From: Pseudomonas baetica
GTDB lineage: Bacteria; Pseudomonadota; Gammaproteobacteria; Pseudomonadales; Pseudomonadaceae
Reading direction: 5' to 3'
DNA: 64,000 nucleotides
Assembly (NCBI RefSeq): GCF_019733355.1
Contig: NZ_JAIHLQ010000015.1
Coordinates: 96,991 to 160,990, forward strand
Shown here in pieces: positions 20,149-30,088 of this stretch. The position numbers and the translations under genes are program-made. The notes under the pieces are model-generated. The model was not told where the DNA came from. It made no database searches and saw only the letters and a list, made by a program, of their open reading frames with translations. The stretch's first letter is position 1. Every line of letters starts with the position of its first letter.

Positions 20149-20896
20149 GGCGCGAACCACAGACACTGCAACCCGGATCACGCTTGACCCGCAACTCGCG
20201 AAAGCGCGAGCCCAAGGCGTCGATCAACAGCAAGCGCCCCACCAGCGGTTCGCCGAACCCGACCAGCACCTTCAACGCTTCGAGTGCCTGAAGGCTGCCG
20301 ACCAGCCCCACCAGCGGCCCCACTACGCCAGCCTCGCTACACGTCAGTTCGGCTTCGCTACCGTGGCCGTACAGACAGTGGTAGCAAGGACTTTCGGCGC
20401 GACGCGGATCGAACACCGACAGCTGCCCTTCAAGACGAATCGCTGCGCCGCTGACCAAGGGTTTGCCAGCGGCCACACACGCGGCGTTGACCGCTTCGCG
20501 CGTGGAAAAATTATCGGAACAGTCGAGGACCAGATCCACCGCCGAAACGGCAGCGGCAAGAGAGTCCTCGTCCAGTGCCTGACGATGAGGCACCAGTAGA
20601 ATCTCGGGGTTGATCGCACTCAAACGCTTGAGCGCCGAGTCGACCTTGCTCATGCCGACGCTGTCGGTGTCGTGGATGATTTGGCGTTGCAGGTTGGTCA
20701 GATCGACCGTGTCGAAATCCGCCAAATGCAATTCGCCCACACCTGCTGCCGCCAGATACAAGGCAACCGGCGCACCGAGACCGCCGAGGCCGACGATCAG
20801 GACGCGACTGTCCTTGAGCTTCAACTGGCCATCGATGTCGATGTGTTGCAGCAGAATCTGTCGGCTGTAGCGCAGCAATTCCTCATCATTCAGCAC
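20141..20896 (-). CDS. moeB: molybdopterin-synthase adenylyltransferase MoeB (E1-like)
   Basis: Adenylates the C-terminal Gly of the MoaD sulfur carrier (ThiF-like E1 family). The 251 residues include the ATP loop GLGGLGAP (about 36-43), the DxxDxxNLQRQ block ([13 protein letters not shown]), LDCSDNF, and two CxxC zinc motifs (CYHC and CSVC). There is no rhodanese domain, so it is the MoeB rather than the MOCS3 form. It overlaps prmC by 7 bases and murI by 8. Confidence 0.93.
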   Translation of the reverse strand: MLNDEELLRYSRQILLQHIDIDGQLKLKDSRVLIVGLGGLGAPVALYLAAAGVGELHLADFDTVDLTNLQRQIIHDTDSVGMSKVDSALKRLSAINPEILLVPHRQALDEDSLAAAVSAVDLVLDCSDNFSTREAVNAACVAAGKPLVSGAAIRLEGQLSVFDPRRAESPCYHCLYGHGSEAELTCSEAGVVGPLVGLVGSLQALEALKVLVGFGEPLVGRLLLIDALGSRFRELRVKRDPGCSVCGSRHA

Positions 20897-21720
20897 GGCA
20901 GGCGCCCCAGGCTGATGCGTTGATGGCCGCCCAGGTCGGTGCGGCTGTGGACTTCTTCAAAACCGCGTGTGCTCAACAGATCGCGAACGGCCTCGGCTTG
21001 ATCATAGCCGTGTTCGAGCATCAGCCAGCCGCCGGCCTGCAGGTGATCCGGCGCTTGGGCGACGATCAGACGCAAGTCGTCGAGCCCGTCCTCACCGGCC
21101 ACCAGCGCGCTGGCCGGTTCGAAGCGCACATCACCTTCGACCAGATGCGGGTCAGCGGACGCAATGTAGGGCGGATTGCTGATGATCAGATCAAAACGCT
21201 GACCTTGCAGAGCGCTGAACCAATGGCTGCTCAGCACCGTGGCATTGTTGAGATGCAGACGCTGACGATTGCGCTCCGCCAGGGCCACGGCTTCCAGAAC
21301 ACGATCCACGGCAGTGACTTGCCACGCGGCACGCTCACTGGCCAGGGCCAAGGCAATCGCGCCGCTACCCGTACCGAGGTCTAGAACGTTGGCCGCGGTC
21401 GCGGGCAATAACTCCAGCGCGGCTTCCACCAGCAACTCAGTGTCCGGGCGCGGAATCAGTGTGTGCGGCGCGACCTCCAGATCGAGCTTCCAGAACCCCT
21501 GCTGACCCAGAATGTAGGCCACTGGCTCACCGCCGCGACGACGTTGCAGGTACTCGGCAAAGGTCAGCGCCGCGTCACTGGGCACGATGCGCTCGGGCCA
21601 GGTGTGCAGAAAACTGCGCGACTTGCCCAGCGCCGCCGCGAGGAGCAATTCGGCGTCCAGACGCGCGGTGGGCGAATCCGGCAGTTCGGCGGCACGCAAC
21701 AGGCTGGCAATGATGGTCAT
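20890..21720 (-). CDS. prmC: peptide chain release factor N5-glutamine methyltransferase
   Basis: Methylates the Gln of the GGQ motif in release factors RF1 and RF2. The 276-residue protein has an N-terminal helical domain, the SAM motif VLDLGTGSGAIALALA and the catalytic NPPY (ISNPPYIAS). It is directly downstream of its substrate gene prfA, with the start right at the prfA stop. Confidence 0.95.
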   Translation of the reverse strand: MTIIASLLRAAELPDSPTARLDAELLLAAALGKSRSFLHTWPERIVPSDAALTFAEYLQRRRGGEPVAYILGQQGFWKLDLEVAPHTLIPRPDTELLVEAALELLPATAANVLDLGTGSGAIALALASERAAWQVTAVDRVLEAVALAERNRQRLHLNNATVLSSHWFSALQGQRFDLIISNPPYIASADPHLVEGDVRFEPASALVAGEDGLDDLRLIVAQAPDHLQAGGWLMLEHGYDQAEAVRDLLSTRGFEEVHSRTDLGGHQRISLGRLPC

Positions 21721-22803
21721 TTATTCACCTATCGCAGCGAGTTGGTCGGCCTGGTATTCGGCCAGCAAAGGCTCGATCACTGCCTCAACGCCACCGGCGA
21801 GAATTTCATCGAGGGAGTACAAGGTCAGGTTGACGCGATGGTCGGTGACCCGGCCCTGAGCAAAGTTGTAGGTGCGAATCCGCTCGGAACGATCACCGGA
21901 ACCGACGAGCAATTTTCGCTCGCTGGCAATCGCATTGGCCGCCGCTGCGGTTTGCTGATCATTGAGTTTGGCTGCGAGCCACGCCATCGCCCGCGCACGG
22001 TTCTTGTGCTGGGAACGTTCTTCCTGACACTCGACGACAGTGCCGGTCGGTATGTGCGTGATGCGGATCGCCGAGTCGGTGGTGTTGACGTGCTGACCAC
22101 CGGCCCCGGAGGAGCGGTAAGTGTCGACGCGCAAATCCGCCGGGTTGATCTCGATGGCTTCGCGCTCGTCTGGCTCGGGCAACACCGCGACGGTGCAGGC
22201 CGAGGTGTGGATACGGCCTTGGGATTCGGTGGCCGGCACACGCTGGACACGATGGGCGCCGGACTCGAATTTCAGCTTGCCGTAAACGTTATCGCCTTCA
22301 ATGCGGGCGATGACTTCTTTATAGCCACCGTGTTCGCCTTCGTTTTCCGAAAGGATCTCCACGCGCCAGCCACGACGTTCGGCGTAACGCGAGTACATGC
22401 GGAACAGGTCGCCGGAGAAAATCGCCGCCTCGTCGCCACCGGTGCCGGCGCGAATTTCGAGGAAGACGTTGCGGCCGTCGTTGGGATCCTTGGGCAGCAA
22501 CATGCGCTGCAGATCGCCTTCCAGCGTGATCAGCAATTCCTTGGCTTCGTGGACTTCTTCCACGGCCATTTCACGCATGTCCGGGTCGCTGTCCTTGAGC
22601 AGCGCCTGCGCGCCTTCAAGATCGCTTTGTACGCCGAGCAGTTTTTTATAGGCTTGCACGACCGGTTCAAGTTCGGCGTATTCCTTGGAATAGGCGCGGA
22701 ACCTGGTCTGATCGGCAATGACTTCGCCGTCGCCGAGCAGCGCGGTCAGTTCCTCGAAACGGTCCTGGAGGATGTCCAGCTTATTGAGCAGTGACGCTTT
22801 CAT
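21721..22803 (-). CDS. prfA: peptide chain release factor 1
   Basis: Recognises UAA and UAG codons and triggers peptidyl-tRNA hydrolysis. The product is 360 residues, with the GGQ motif in [17 protein letters not shown] near residue 235 and the tripeptide anticodon region before it. Its start overlaps the hemA stop (ATGA). Gene order hemA-prfA-prmC is conserved in gamma-proteobacteria. Confidence 0.97.
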   Translation of the reverse strand: MKASLLNKLDILQDRFEELTALLGDGEVIADQTRFRAYSKEYAELEPVVQAYKKLLGVQSDLEGAQALLKDSDPDMREMAVEEVHEAKELLITLEGDLQRMLLPKDPNDGRNVFLEIRAGTGGDEAAIFSGDLFRMYSRYAERRGWRVEILSENEGEHGGYKEVIARIEGDNVYGKLKFESGAHRVQRVPATESQGRIHTSACTVAVLPEPDEREAIEINPADLRVDTYRSSGAGGQHVNTTDSAIRITHIPTGTVVECQEERSQHKNRARAMAWLAAKLNDQQTAAAANAIASERKLLVGSGDRSERIRTYNFAQGRVTDHRVNLTLYSLDEILAGGVEAVIEPLLAEYQADQLAAIGE

Positions 22804-24086
22804 TGCGGTTTTTTATCCGAAAAGCTATCCGGTGAGCCCTCGAGGGCAAAGAGTTCCTGGGCCATGGCCAGCGCATCGAGGCGGCCTTCGGCAGAAAGCT
22901 TTTTGAGCTGCACGCTGGGTGCATGCAACAGTTTGTTCGTCAGACCGCGAGCCAGTTGCCCCAGCACCTCTTCGGCATTGCCGCCATTGGCCAGCAGGCG
23001 CAGGGCTTTTTGCAGTTCTTCGTCGCGCAGGCGTTCGCTCTGTTGACGATAGGCCTTGAGCACATCGACCGCCGCCAGTTCGCGCAGGCGCACCATGAAA
23101 TCATCGGCGCCGACCGAGACCATTTCTTCCGCCGCTTGCGCAGCGCCTTGGCGGCTCTTGAGGTTTTCGGCGACCACTTCATGGAGGTCGTCGACGCTAT
23201 AGAGATAAACGTCGTCCAACTCGCCGACTTCCGGTTCGATATCCCGGGGAACAGCAATGTCGACCATGAAGATCGGTTTGTGCTTGCGCAGCTTCAGTGC
23301 ACTCTCGACCGCGCCTTTGCCTAGGATCGGCAACTGACTGGCCGTCGAGCTGATGACGATATCGCTGCGCACCAACTCCGCCGGAATGTCCGACAGCAAC
23401 ACCGCGTGAGCGCCAAACTGCTCAGCGAGCAAGCTGGCGCGTTCGAGCGTGCGGTTGGCGACGACGATGCGCCTGACCCCCAACTCGTGCAAGTGACGGG
23501 CAACCAGAGTGATGGTCTCGCCGGCGCCGATCAGCAGGGCCTGGCTGCGTTGCAAATCACTGAAAATCTGTTTGGCCAGGCTGACGGCCGCAAATGCCAC
23601 GGAGACCGGGTTTTCGCCGATCGCGGTGTCGGTGCGCACCTGTTTGGCGGCATTGAACGTGGCCTGGAACAGTCGCCCCAGCAGCGGCCCGATGGTCCCG
23701 GCCTCGCGGGCCACGGCGTAGGCCGATTTCATCTGGCCGAGAATCTGTGGTTCGCCCAGCACCAACGAGTCGAGCCCGGAGGCGACACGCATCATGTGAC
23801 GAACTGCCGCATCATCTTCATGCACATAAGCACTCGCGCGCAGCTCATCGAGGCTTAAATGGTGATAGTCGGCCAGCCAGCGCAGCACGATATCCGCAGA
23901 AAGCTGATCCTGTTCTATATAAAGCTCACTGCGATTGCAGGTGGAGAGGATCGCAGCTTCGCGGCTGTCGGTCAGTCGGCAGAGCTGCTGCAGGGCCTCA
24001 ACCAGTTGCTCAGGGGTAAAGGCCACGCGCTCGCGGACGTCTACTGAAGCAGTCTTGTGGTTAATACCGAGTGCAAGGAAGGCCAT
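22800..24086 (-). CDS. hemA: glutamyl-tRNA reductase
   Basis: First committed step of C5 heme synthesis, reducing glutamyl-tRNA to glutamate-1-semialdehyde with NADPH. At 428 residues it has the normal length. The catalytic Cys50 lies in [11 protein letters not shown], and the NADPH domain shows [13 protein letters not shown]. First gene of the hemA-prfA-prmC-moeB-murI operon, divergent from the TPR lipoprotein gene. Confidence 0.96.
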   Translation of the reverse strand: MAFLALGINHKTASVDVRERVAFTPEQLVEALQQLCRLTDSREAAILSTCNRSELYIEQDQLSADIVLRWLADYHHLSLDELRASAYVHEDDAAVRHMMRVASGLDSLVLGEPQILGQMKSAYAVAREAGTIGPLLGRLFQATFNAAKQVRTDTAIGENPVSVAFAAVSLAKQIFSDLQRSQALLIGAGETITLVARHLHELGVRRIVVANRTLERASLLAEQFGAHAVLLSDIPAELVRSDIVISSTASQLPILGKGAVESALKLRKHKPIFMVDIAVPRDIEPEVGELDDVYLYSVDDLHEVVAENLKSRQGAAQAAEEMVSVGADDFMVRLRELAAVDVLKAYRQQSERLRDEELQKALRLLANGGNAEEVLGQLARGLTNKLLHAPSVQLKKLSAEGRLDALAMAQELFALEGSPDSFSDKKPQ

Positions 24087-24180
24087 TCAAGGTCGCTGAT
24101 GGTGACGTGAAGCCGGCAATTGTCCACCTTCGAAAGATTCAGAACAACTACCGCTGACTATTGTCCCAATTGTCGCCCCC

Positions 24181-24186
24181 TATAAT
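24181..24186 (+). promoter_or_regulatory. -10 hexamer for the TPR lipoprotein operon
   Basis: A perfect TATAAT lies 82 bases before the ATG at 24269 in the hemA/TPR divergent gap, bracketed by CCAATTGTCG and ACAATTGAG. No consensus -35 is at the ideal distance (nearest candidates are TTGTCC and CTGACT), so the start site is a guess. Confidence 0.45.
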
Positions 24187-24268
24187 GGGCACAATTGAGA
24201 CTCGGTTATGTTTGGCCCAAGGCTTGTGTCATGATGATCCGACCGCAGGTTAGTCGTCCTCTTCCTAT

Positions 24269-25993
24269 ATGAATAGATCTTCCGCGTTGCTCCTTGCTTT
24301 TGTCTTCCTCAGCGGCTGCCAGGCCTTGGCACCCGTTTCGCCGGACGGTACGCCACCGGTCGAAGACACCACGCCCGCGCCTGAAAAGCCCAAGGTTTAC
24401 AGCTCGTTCAGCGAGGAAACCATTTTCAGCCTGTTGAGCGCCGAACTCGCCGGCCAGCGCAATCGTTTCGACATTGCGCTGGATAACTACGTGACCCAGG
24501 CCATCAACACCCAGGACCCGGGCGTCTCCGAGCGTGCTTTTCGCATCGCCGAGTATCTGGGCGCCGACCAACCGGCTCTCGACACGGCACTGATCTGGGC
24601 GAGAAACGCCCCGGACGATCTCGAAGCGCAACGCGCCGCCGCCGTACAACTGGCACGCGCCGGGCGCTATGACGACTCCATGGTCTATATGGAGAAAGTC
24701 CTGCTGGGCAAGGGCGACACCCATTTCGACTTCCTCGCGCTGTCGGCGGCTGACACCGACCAGGAAACCCGCGACGGCCTGATGAAAAGTTTTGACCGCT
24801 TGTTGCAGCGTCACCCGAACAACGGTCAACTGATTTTCGGCAAGGCCCTGCTCTTGCAGCAGGATGGCGACAATAAAGCTGCGCTGACCCTGCTCGAAGA
24901 CCACCCGCCGGAAGACGGCGAAATTGCCCCTATCTTGCTGCGCGCGCGCCTGCTGCAGCTATTGAATCGTGGCGACGAAGCGCTGCCACTGCTGCAAAAA
25001 AGCATCAAGAAGTACCCGGACGACAAACGTCTGCGCCTGACTTACGCACGCATGTTGGTCGAGCAGGACCGCATGGACGACGCCAAAGCCGAATTCTCCG
25101 GCCTCGTTCAGCAATACCCTGAAGACGACGAACTGCGTTATTCGTTAGCGCTGGTGTGCCTGGAAGCCAAGGCCTGGGACGAGGCCAAGGGCTATCTCGA
25201 AGACCTGATCGCCCGCGACAGCCACGTCGATTCGGCGCACCTGAACCTGGGGCGCATCGCTGAAGAGCGCAATGACCCGCAAGGTGCACTGATCGAGTAC
25301 GCCCAGGTAGGACCGGGCAACGACTATTTGCCCGCGCAGTTGCGCCAGGCCGACATCCTGATGAACAACGGCAAAACCGCCGAAGCGCAAAGCAAACTGA
25401 CGGCCGAACGCGACGCACAACCCGATTACGCCATCCAGTTGTACCTGATCGAATCAGAAACCCTGTCGGCCAACAAACAGGACGACAAAGCCTGGAAAGT
25501 CCTGCAGCAAGCCTTGCAGCAATACCCGGACGACCTGAACCTGCTTTACACCCGGGCCATGCTCGCGGAAAAACGCGATGACCTGGCACAGATGGAAAAA
25601 GACCTGCGCCTGATCATCAAGCGCGACCCGGACAATGCCATGGCGCTGAACGCTTTGGGCTACACCCTGTCTGACCGCACCACGCGCTACGCTGAAGCCA
25701 AGACGCTGATCGAGCAGGCGCATCAGATCAACCCGCAAGACCCGGCAGTGCTCGACAGCCTCGGCTGGGTGAACTTCCGCTTGGGCAATCTGGACGACGC
25801 CGAGAAATATCTGCGTCAGGCGCTGGAGCGCTTCCCTGATCACGAAGTCGCCGCTCACCTCGGTGAAGTGCTGTGGGCCAAGGGCAACCAGCGTGAAGCC
25901 AAACAAATCTGGGGCAAATTCCTCAAGGATCAGCCCGACAGCACCATTCTGCGCAGCACCATCAAGCGCCTGACCGGATCCGAGACTCTTTAA
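24269..25993 (+). CDS. tetratricopeptide-repeat lipoprotein (PA4667 type)
   Basis: A 574-residue lipoprotein: signal peptide with lipobox LSGC (Cys17), a Pro-rich linker, then TPR repeats over most of the chain, clear in AMALNALGYTLSDRTTRYAEAK, PAVLDSLGWVNFRLGNLDDAEKYL and EVAAHLGEVLWAKGNQREAK. TPR scaffolds mediate protein contacts; this one is at the outer or inner membrane on the periplasmic side. It is followed 3 bases later by lolB, so the pair may be linked to lipoprotein handling, but its partner is not evident. Confidence 0.9.
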   Translation: MNRSSALLLAFVFLSGCQALAPVSPDGTPPVEDTTPAPEKPKVYSSFSEETIFSLLSAELAGQRNRFDIALDNYVTQAINTQDPGVSERAFRIAEYLGADQPALDTALIWARNAPDDLEAQRAAAVQLARAGRYDDSMVYMEKVLLGKGDTHFDFLALSAADTDQETRDGLMKSFDRLLQRHPNNGQLIFGKALLLQQDGDNKAALTLLEDHPPEDGEIAPILLRARLLQLLNRGDEALPLLQKSIKKYPDDKRLRLTYARMLVEQDRMDDAKAEFSGLVQQYPEDDELRYSLALVCLEAKAWDEAKGYLEDLIARDSHVDSAHLNLGRIAEERNDPQGALIEYAQVGPGNDYLPAQLRQADILMNNGKTAEAQSKLTAERDAQPDYAIQLYLIESETLSANKQDDKAWKVLQQALQQYPDDLNLLYTRAMLAEKRDDLAQMEKDLRLIIKRDPDNAMALNALGYTLSDRTTRYAEAKTLIEQAHQINPQDPAVLDSLGWVNFRLGNLDDAEKYLRQALERFPDHEVAAHLGEVLWAKGNQREAKQIWGKFLKDQPDSTILRSTIKRLTGSETL

Positions 25994-25996
25994 CTC

Positions 25997-26614
25997 ATGT
26001 TTTTGCGCCACGTTATTGTTTTCAGCTTCATCGCCCTGCTCGCCGGTTGCGCGGGTTTCGGCGCTCGCGAATCGGTCGAGGGCCACGGCAGTCCGGCTCA
26101 ATGGGCCGCGAACAAACAACAGCTGACAGGCCTCGACGGCTGGCAGATCGACGGCAAGATCGGCATCCGTGCGCCGAAGGACTCCGGCAGTGGCACGCTG
26201 TTCTGGTTGCAGCGTCAGGACTACTACGACATTCGCCTGTCCGGCCCACTGGGTCGCGGCGCGGCACGCCTGACCGGGCGTCCGGGCAAGGTTTCACTGG
26301 AAGTCGCCAACCAGGGCCGCTACGAATCGCAGTCGCCGGAAACCCTGCTTGAAGAACAGCTCGGCTGGAAATTGCCAGTCTCGAATCTGGCTTGGTGGGT
26401 ACGCGGTCTGCCGGCACCCAACAGCCAAAGCCGCCTGAATCTGGACGCCAACAGCCGTCTGGCCAACCTTGAACAGGATGGCTGGAAAGTCGAATACACC
26501 GCCTACACCGAACAAAATGGTTACTGGTTGCCCGAGCGCATCAAGCTGCACGGCACCGACCTGGACGTAACGCTGGTGATCAAGACCTGGCAGCCACGCA
26601 AACTGGGGCAGTAA
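25997..26614 (+). CDS. lolB: outer-membrane lipoprotein receptor LolB
   Basis: Accepts lipoproteins from LolA and inserts them into the outer membrane. The 205-residue precursor has lipobox LLAGC (Cys18) and the typical [12 protein letters not shown] start of the LolB barrel, plus the hydrophobic loop around [12 protein letters not shown]. Gene order TPR-lolB-ispE is standard in Pseudomonas. Confidence 0.94.
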   Translation: MFLRHVIVFSFIALLAGCAGFGARESVEGHGSPAQWAANKQQLTGLDGWQIDGKIGIRAPKDSGSGTLFWLQRQDYYDIRLSGPLGRGAARLTGRPGKVSLEVANQGRYESQSPETLLEEQLGWKLPVSNLAWWVRGLPAPNSQSRLNLDANSRLANLEQDGWKVEYTAYTEQNGYWLPERIKLHGTDLDVTLVIKTWQPRKLGQ

Positions 26615-26616
26615 GC

Positions 26617-27468
26617 ATGACCGCTCCTCGCCTGACCCTGCCCTCGCCGGCAAAACTCAACCTGATGCTGCACATCCTGGGTCGCCGTGAAGACGGCTAT
26701 CACGAGTTGCAGACGCTGTTTCAGTTTGTCGATTACGGCGATCAAATCACCTTCGCCGTGCGCGATGACGGCGTGATTCAACTGCACACCGCGTTCGCAG
26801 GCGTGCCCCACGACAGCAACCTGATCGTGCGCGCGGCGAAATTGCTGCAAGAGCAGTCCGGCTGCTCGCTTGGTATCGACATCTGGATCGACAAGGTTCT
26901 GCCTATGGGCGGCGGCATTGGTGGCGGCAGTTCGAACGCGGCGACCACGTTGCTTGGGCTCAACCATTTGTGGCAATTGGGCTGGGATGAAGATCGACTG
27001 GCCGTACTGGGTCTGTCGCTCGGTGCTGACGTGCCGGTTTTCGTTCGCGGCCATGCGGCTTTCGCCGAAGGCGTCGGCGAGAAACTTACCCCGGTCGATC
27101 CCGAAGAACCGTGGTATCTGGTGCTCGTGCCGCAAGTCTCTGTAAGTACGGCAGAAATTTTTTCCGATCCTTTGTTGACACGTAACACGCCGCCCATTAA
27201 AGTGCGCCCCGTTCCCGAGGGAAACAGTCGAAATGACTGCTTGCCGGTGGTTGCAAGGCGTTATCCAGAAGTACGTAACGCATTGGATTTGTTAGGTAAA
27301 TTTACCGAAGCAAAGCTCACCGGAACTGGAAGTTGTGTGTTTGGGGGCTTCCCAAGCAAAGCTGAAGCTGATAAAGTCTCGGCCCTTCTGACAGAGACCC
27401 TTACAGGGTTTGTAGCAAAAGGAAGCAACGTTTCGATGTTGCATCGCAAGCTGCAAAGTCTGCTCTAA
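26617..27468 (+). CDS. ispE: 4-diphosphocytidyl-2-C-methyl-D-erythritol kinase
   Basis: GHMP kinase of the MEP isoprenoid pathway. The 283-residue protein starts [23 protein letters not shown] and has the ATP loop [15 protein letters not shown] near residue 90-105 and the C-terminal [10 protein letters not shown]. Its last third has AT-richer codons and contains a strong promoter for the downstream tRNA and prs. Confidence 0.95.
   Translation: MTAPRLTLPSPAKLNLMLHILGRREDGYHELQTLFQFVDYGDQITFAVRDDGVIQLHTAFAGVPHDSNLIVRAAKLLQEQSGCSLGIDIWIDKVLPMGGGIGGGSSNAATTLLGLNHLWQLGWDEDRLAVLGLSLGADVPVFVRGHAAFAEGVGEKLTPVDPEEPWYLVLVPQVSVSTAEIFSDPLLTRNTPPIKVRPVPEGNSRNDCLPVVARRYPEVRNALDLLGKFTEAKLTGTGSCVFGGFPSKAEADKVSALLTETLTGFVAKGSNVSMLHRKLQSLL
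27175..27203 (+). promoter_or_regulatory. sigma70 promoter inside ispE for tRNA-Gln and prs
   Basis: TTGACA (27175-27180), 17 bases, TAAAGT (27198-27203), in the coding frame of ispE about 300 bases before tRNA-Gln. It matches the consensus closely and is followed by a G/C-rich discriminator (GCGCCCC) like stable-RNA promoters. Confidence 0.7.
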
Positions 27469-27504
27469 AGGAACCAAGTGCTCGGCACTTGAAGCAACAG
27501 ATAC

Positions 27505-27579
27505 AGGGGCGTCGCCAAGCGGTAAGGCAGCAGGTTTTGATCCTGCCATGCGTTGGTTCGAATCCAGCCGCCCCTGCCA
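27505..27579 (+). tRNA. tRNA-Gln (TTG)
   Basis: A 75-base cloverleaf: acceptor AGGGGCG pairs with CGCCCCT, the anticodon loop GTTTTGATC gives TTG, the T-loop is GGTTCGAATCC, and CCA is encoded. It lies between ispE and prs, as in other Pseudomonas. Confidence 0.97.
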
Positions 27580-27624
27580 TTTTCTATACTCATCCAGGTT
27601 ACCCTCAGCCTCTAGGTACTGCGC

Positions 27625-28566
27625 GTGTCCAAGATGATGGTCTTTACGGGGAATGCTAACCCCGATCTGGCTCGGCGTGTTGTACGTCAGCTGCATATCC
27701 CTCTCGGTGACATCTCTGTCGGTAAGTTCTCCGACGGCGAAATTACTGCCGAGATCAATGAAAACGTTCGCGGTAAAGACGTTTTCATTATTCAGCCGAC
27801 CTGCGCTCCGACAAACGATAACCTGATGGAACTGGTAGTGATGGCTGATGCCTTCCGCCGCTCCTCGGCTACTCGTATCACTGCTGTTATTCCTTATTTT
27901 GGTTATGCCCGTCAGGATCGCCGTCCGCGTTCCGCACGTGTGGCTATCAGCGCGAAAGTCGTCGCTGACATGCTTACCGTAGTCGGCATCGACCGTGTTC
28001 TCACGGTTGATCTGCATGCTGACCAGATTCAGGGTTTCTTCGATATTCCGGTAGATAACATCTACGGCTCCCCGGTTCTGGTGGATGACATTGAAGATCA
28101 GCGCTTCGAAAACCTGATGATCGTGTCCCCGGACATTGGTGGCGTCGTGCGTGCACGTGCCGTTGCCAAGTCGCTGGGCGTGGATCTCGGGATCATCGAC
28201 AAACGCCGTGAGAAAGCCAATCACTCTGAAGTGATGCATATCATCGGTGATGTCGAAGGGCGTACCTGCATTCTGGTCGATGACATGGTCGATACCGCCG
28301 GCACTCTGTGCCACGCGGCCAAGGCCCTGAAAGAGCATGGCGCAGCCAAGGTCTTTGCCTACTGCACACACCCTGTGCTGTCGGGTCGGGCCATCGAGAA
28401 TATCGAAAATTCCGTGCTGGACGAGCTGGTGGTGACTAACACCATCCCGTTGTCCGCTGCAGCACAAGCTTGTGCACGTATCCGTCAACTGGATATCGCA
28501 CCGGTTGTTGCCGAAGCGGTTCGCCGCATCAGCAATGAAGAATCGATCAGCGCGATGTTCCGTTAA
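27625..28566 (+). CDS. prs: ribose-phosphate pyrophosphokinase
   Basis: Makes PRPP from ribose-5-phosphate and ATP, feeding nucleotide, His and Trp synthesis and the salvage enzymes encoded at 3.6-5.0 kb. The 313-residue protein starts at GTG 27625 ([18 protein letters not shown]), with an ATP site around [11 protein letters not shown] and PRPP loop [11 protein letters not shown]. An ATG at 27634 is a possible alternative. It ends in a strong terminator. Confidence 0.96.
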   Translation: MSKMMVFTGNANPDLARRVVRQLHIPLGDISVGKFSDGEITAEINENVRGKDVFIIQPTCAPTNDNLMELVVMADAFRRSSATRITAVIPYFGYARQDRRPRSARVAISAKVVADMLTVVGIDRVLTVDLHADQIQGFFDIPVDNIYGSPVLVDDIEDQRFENLMIVSPDIGGVVRARAVAKSLGVDLGIIDKRREKANHSEVMHIIGDVEGRTCILVDDMVDTAGTLCHAAKALKEHGAAKVFAYCTHPVLSGRAIENIENSVLDELVVTNTIPLSAAAQACARIRQLDIAPVVAEAVRRISNEESISAMFR

Positions 28567-28599
28567 GGGCCCAGCCCTTCTCGAAATGTCTCGTTGACG

Positions 28600-28643
28600 A
28601 AAAGCGCCCCGCCCCGGCATTCCTGTCGGGGCGGGGCTTTTTT
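28600..28643 (+). terminator. rho-independent terminator of prs
   Basis: GCCCCGCCCCG pairs with CGGGGCGGGGC around the loop GCATTCCTGT and is followed by TTTTTT. It separates prs from rplY. Confidence 0.95.
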
Positions 28644-28707
28644 GCCCATACCGTGTTTGGCGCTGGTCGCAAACGCCGCTCGGTCATGGCTATTTTGGAG
28701 ATACAAA

Positions 28708-29310
28708 ATGAACGAATTTACTCTGAATGCTGAAGTGCGTTCCGACCTGGGGAAAGGTGCGAGCCGCCGCCTGCGTCGTCTCGCCGCTCTGGTTCCTGCT
28801 GTTGTTTACGGTGGCGAAAAAGCCCCTGAATCCATCAGCATGCTGGCCAAAGAAGTTGCCAAACTGCTCGAAAACGAAGCGGCTTACAGCCACATCATCG
28901 AGCTGAACGTTGGTGGCACCAAGCAAAACGTGATCATCAAAGCTCTGCAACGTCACCCGTCCAAAGGCCACGTGCTGCACGCTGACTTCGTACGCGTTGT
29001 AGCGGGTCAGAAACTGACCGCTATCGTTCCTGTGCACTTCGTCAACGAAGCTGCTCCAGTGAAGAAAGGCGGCGAGATTTCGCACGTTGTTGCTGAAATC
29101 GAAGTGACCTGCCTGCCGAAAGATCTGCCTGAGTTCATCGAAGTCGACCTGGCTAACGCTGAAATCGGTTCGATCATTCACCTGTCGGACCTCAAAGCTC
29201 CTAAAGGCGTTGAGTTCGTTGCTCTGGCACACGGCGATGACAAGGCTGTTGCCAACGTCCACGCTCCACGTGTTGCTCCAGAAGCTACCGAAGAAGGCGC
29301 AGCAGAGTAA
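28708..29310 (+). CDS. rplY: 50S ribosomal protein L25 (general stress protein Ctc type)
   Basis: Binds 5S rRNA in the large subunit. The 200-residue protein has the L25 domain (residues 1-95) plus the C-terminal CTC/TL5 extension, ending in acidic [12 protein letters not shown] at 28708 follows TTTTGGAG. It precedes pth, as is usual. Confidence 0.95.
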   Translation: MNEFTLNAEVRSDLGKGASRRLRRLAALVPAVVYGGEKAPESISMLAKEVAKLLENEAAYSHIIELNVGGTKQNVIIKALQRHPSKGHVLHADFVRVVAGQKLTAIVPVHFVNEAAPVKKGGEISHVVAEIEVTCLPKDLPEFIEVDLANAEIGSIIHLSDLKAPKGVEFVALAHGDDKAVANVHAPRVAPEATEEGAAE

Positions 29311-29326
29311 TTCACTCTGTGAAGCC

Positions 29327-29464
29327 GGAGTGATCAAGTAACATCGCGGACTGGAACGTAGCGAGAAAGCGGGCGAGAACGCGGAGTTTACATCCATGGT
29401 AAATGAGCATTTTTCGTCCACTTTCGCCGCCTTTTCAGATCGCGGCGATGTTATCCACCACTCC
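29327..29464 (+). ncRNA. long nested hairpin in the rplY-pth gap
   Basis: Four concentric helices can form in the transcript: GGAGTG 29327-29332 with CACTCC 29459-29464; TAACATCGC 29339-29347 with GCGATGTTA 29445-29453; 29365-29378 with 29412-29425 (13 of 14 positions pair, one G-U included); GTTTAC 29386-29391 with GTAAAT 29399-29404 around a 7-base loop. The outer helix closes immediately before the pth ribosome site. I know no described family for it; it may be a 5' leader of pth or a processed spacer RNA. Confidence 0.55.
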
Positions 29465-29481
29465 AAGGAAGGGCCCCTATC

Positions 29482-30066
29482 GTGACTGCCATCAAACTGA
29501 TCGTTGGCCTGGGAAATCCAGGCGCTGAATACGAACAGACCCGGCATAACGCAGGGGCCCTTTTTGTTGAGCGTATCGCCCACGCACAGAATGTAAATCT
29601 GGTGGCCGATCGCAAATATTTCGGCCTGACCGGGCGCTACTCGCATCAAGGTCAGGATGTTCGTCTGCTGATTCCCACCACCTACATGAACCGTAGCGGC
29701 CAGGCCGTGGCGGCTCTTGCCGGTTTCTTCCGCATCAAGCCTGAAGAAATCCTGGTGGCACACGACGAACTCGATCTGCCTCCCGGCGTCGCCAAGCTCA
29801 AGCAGGGCGGCGGTCATGGCGGTCACAACGGGTTGCGCGACATCATTGCGCAACTGGGCAATCAGAATACGTTCTACCGCCTGCGGCTTGGCATTGGCCA
29901 CCCGGGCGTCGCCAGTATGGTTTCAAATTTCGTCCTGGGTCGTGCGCCACGCGCCGAACAGGAAAAACTCGATGCCAGCATCGACTTTGCCCTCGGCGTG
30001 CTGCCGGATATCCTCGCCGGTGAATGGAACCGCGCGATGAAAAACCTGCACAGCCAGAAGGCCTGA
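29482..30066 (+). CDS. pth: peptidyl-tRNA hydrolase
   Basis: Releases tRNA from stalled peptidyl-tRNA. The 194-residue enzyme starts with GTG ([22 protein letters not shown], catalytic His22) and carries [10 protein letters not shown] and [33 protein letters not shown] precedes the start at about 10 bases. The gene lies just after a long potential hairpin and 22 bases before ychF. Confidence 0.96.
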   Translation: MTAIKLIVGLGNPGAEYEQTRHNAGALFVERIAHAQNVNLVADRKYFGLTGRYSHQGQDVRLLIPTTYMNRSGQAVAALAGFFRIKPEEILVAHDELDLPPGVAKLKQGGGHGGHNGLRDIIAQLGNQNTFYRLRLGIGHPGVASMVSNFVLGRAPRAEQEKLDASIDFALGVLPDILAGEWNRAMKNLHSQKA

Positions 30067-30088
30067 CTCTACTCCGAGGGGAAACACC

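Noticed and set aside
27292..28620. A 442-codon frame opposite prs
   Set aside because: Antisense shadow that runs through tRNA-Gln and prs.
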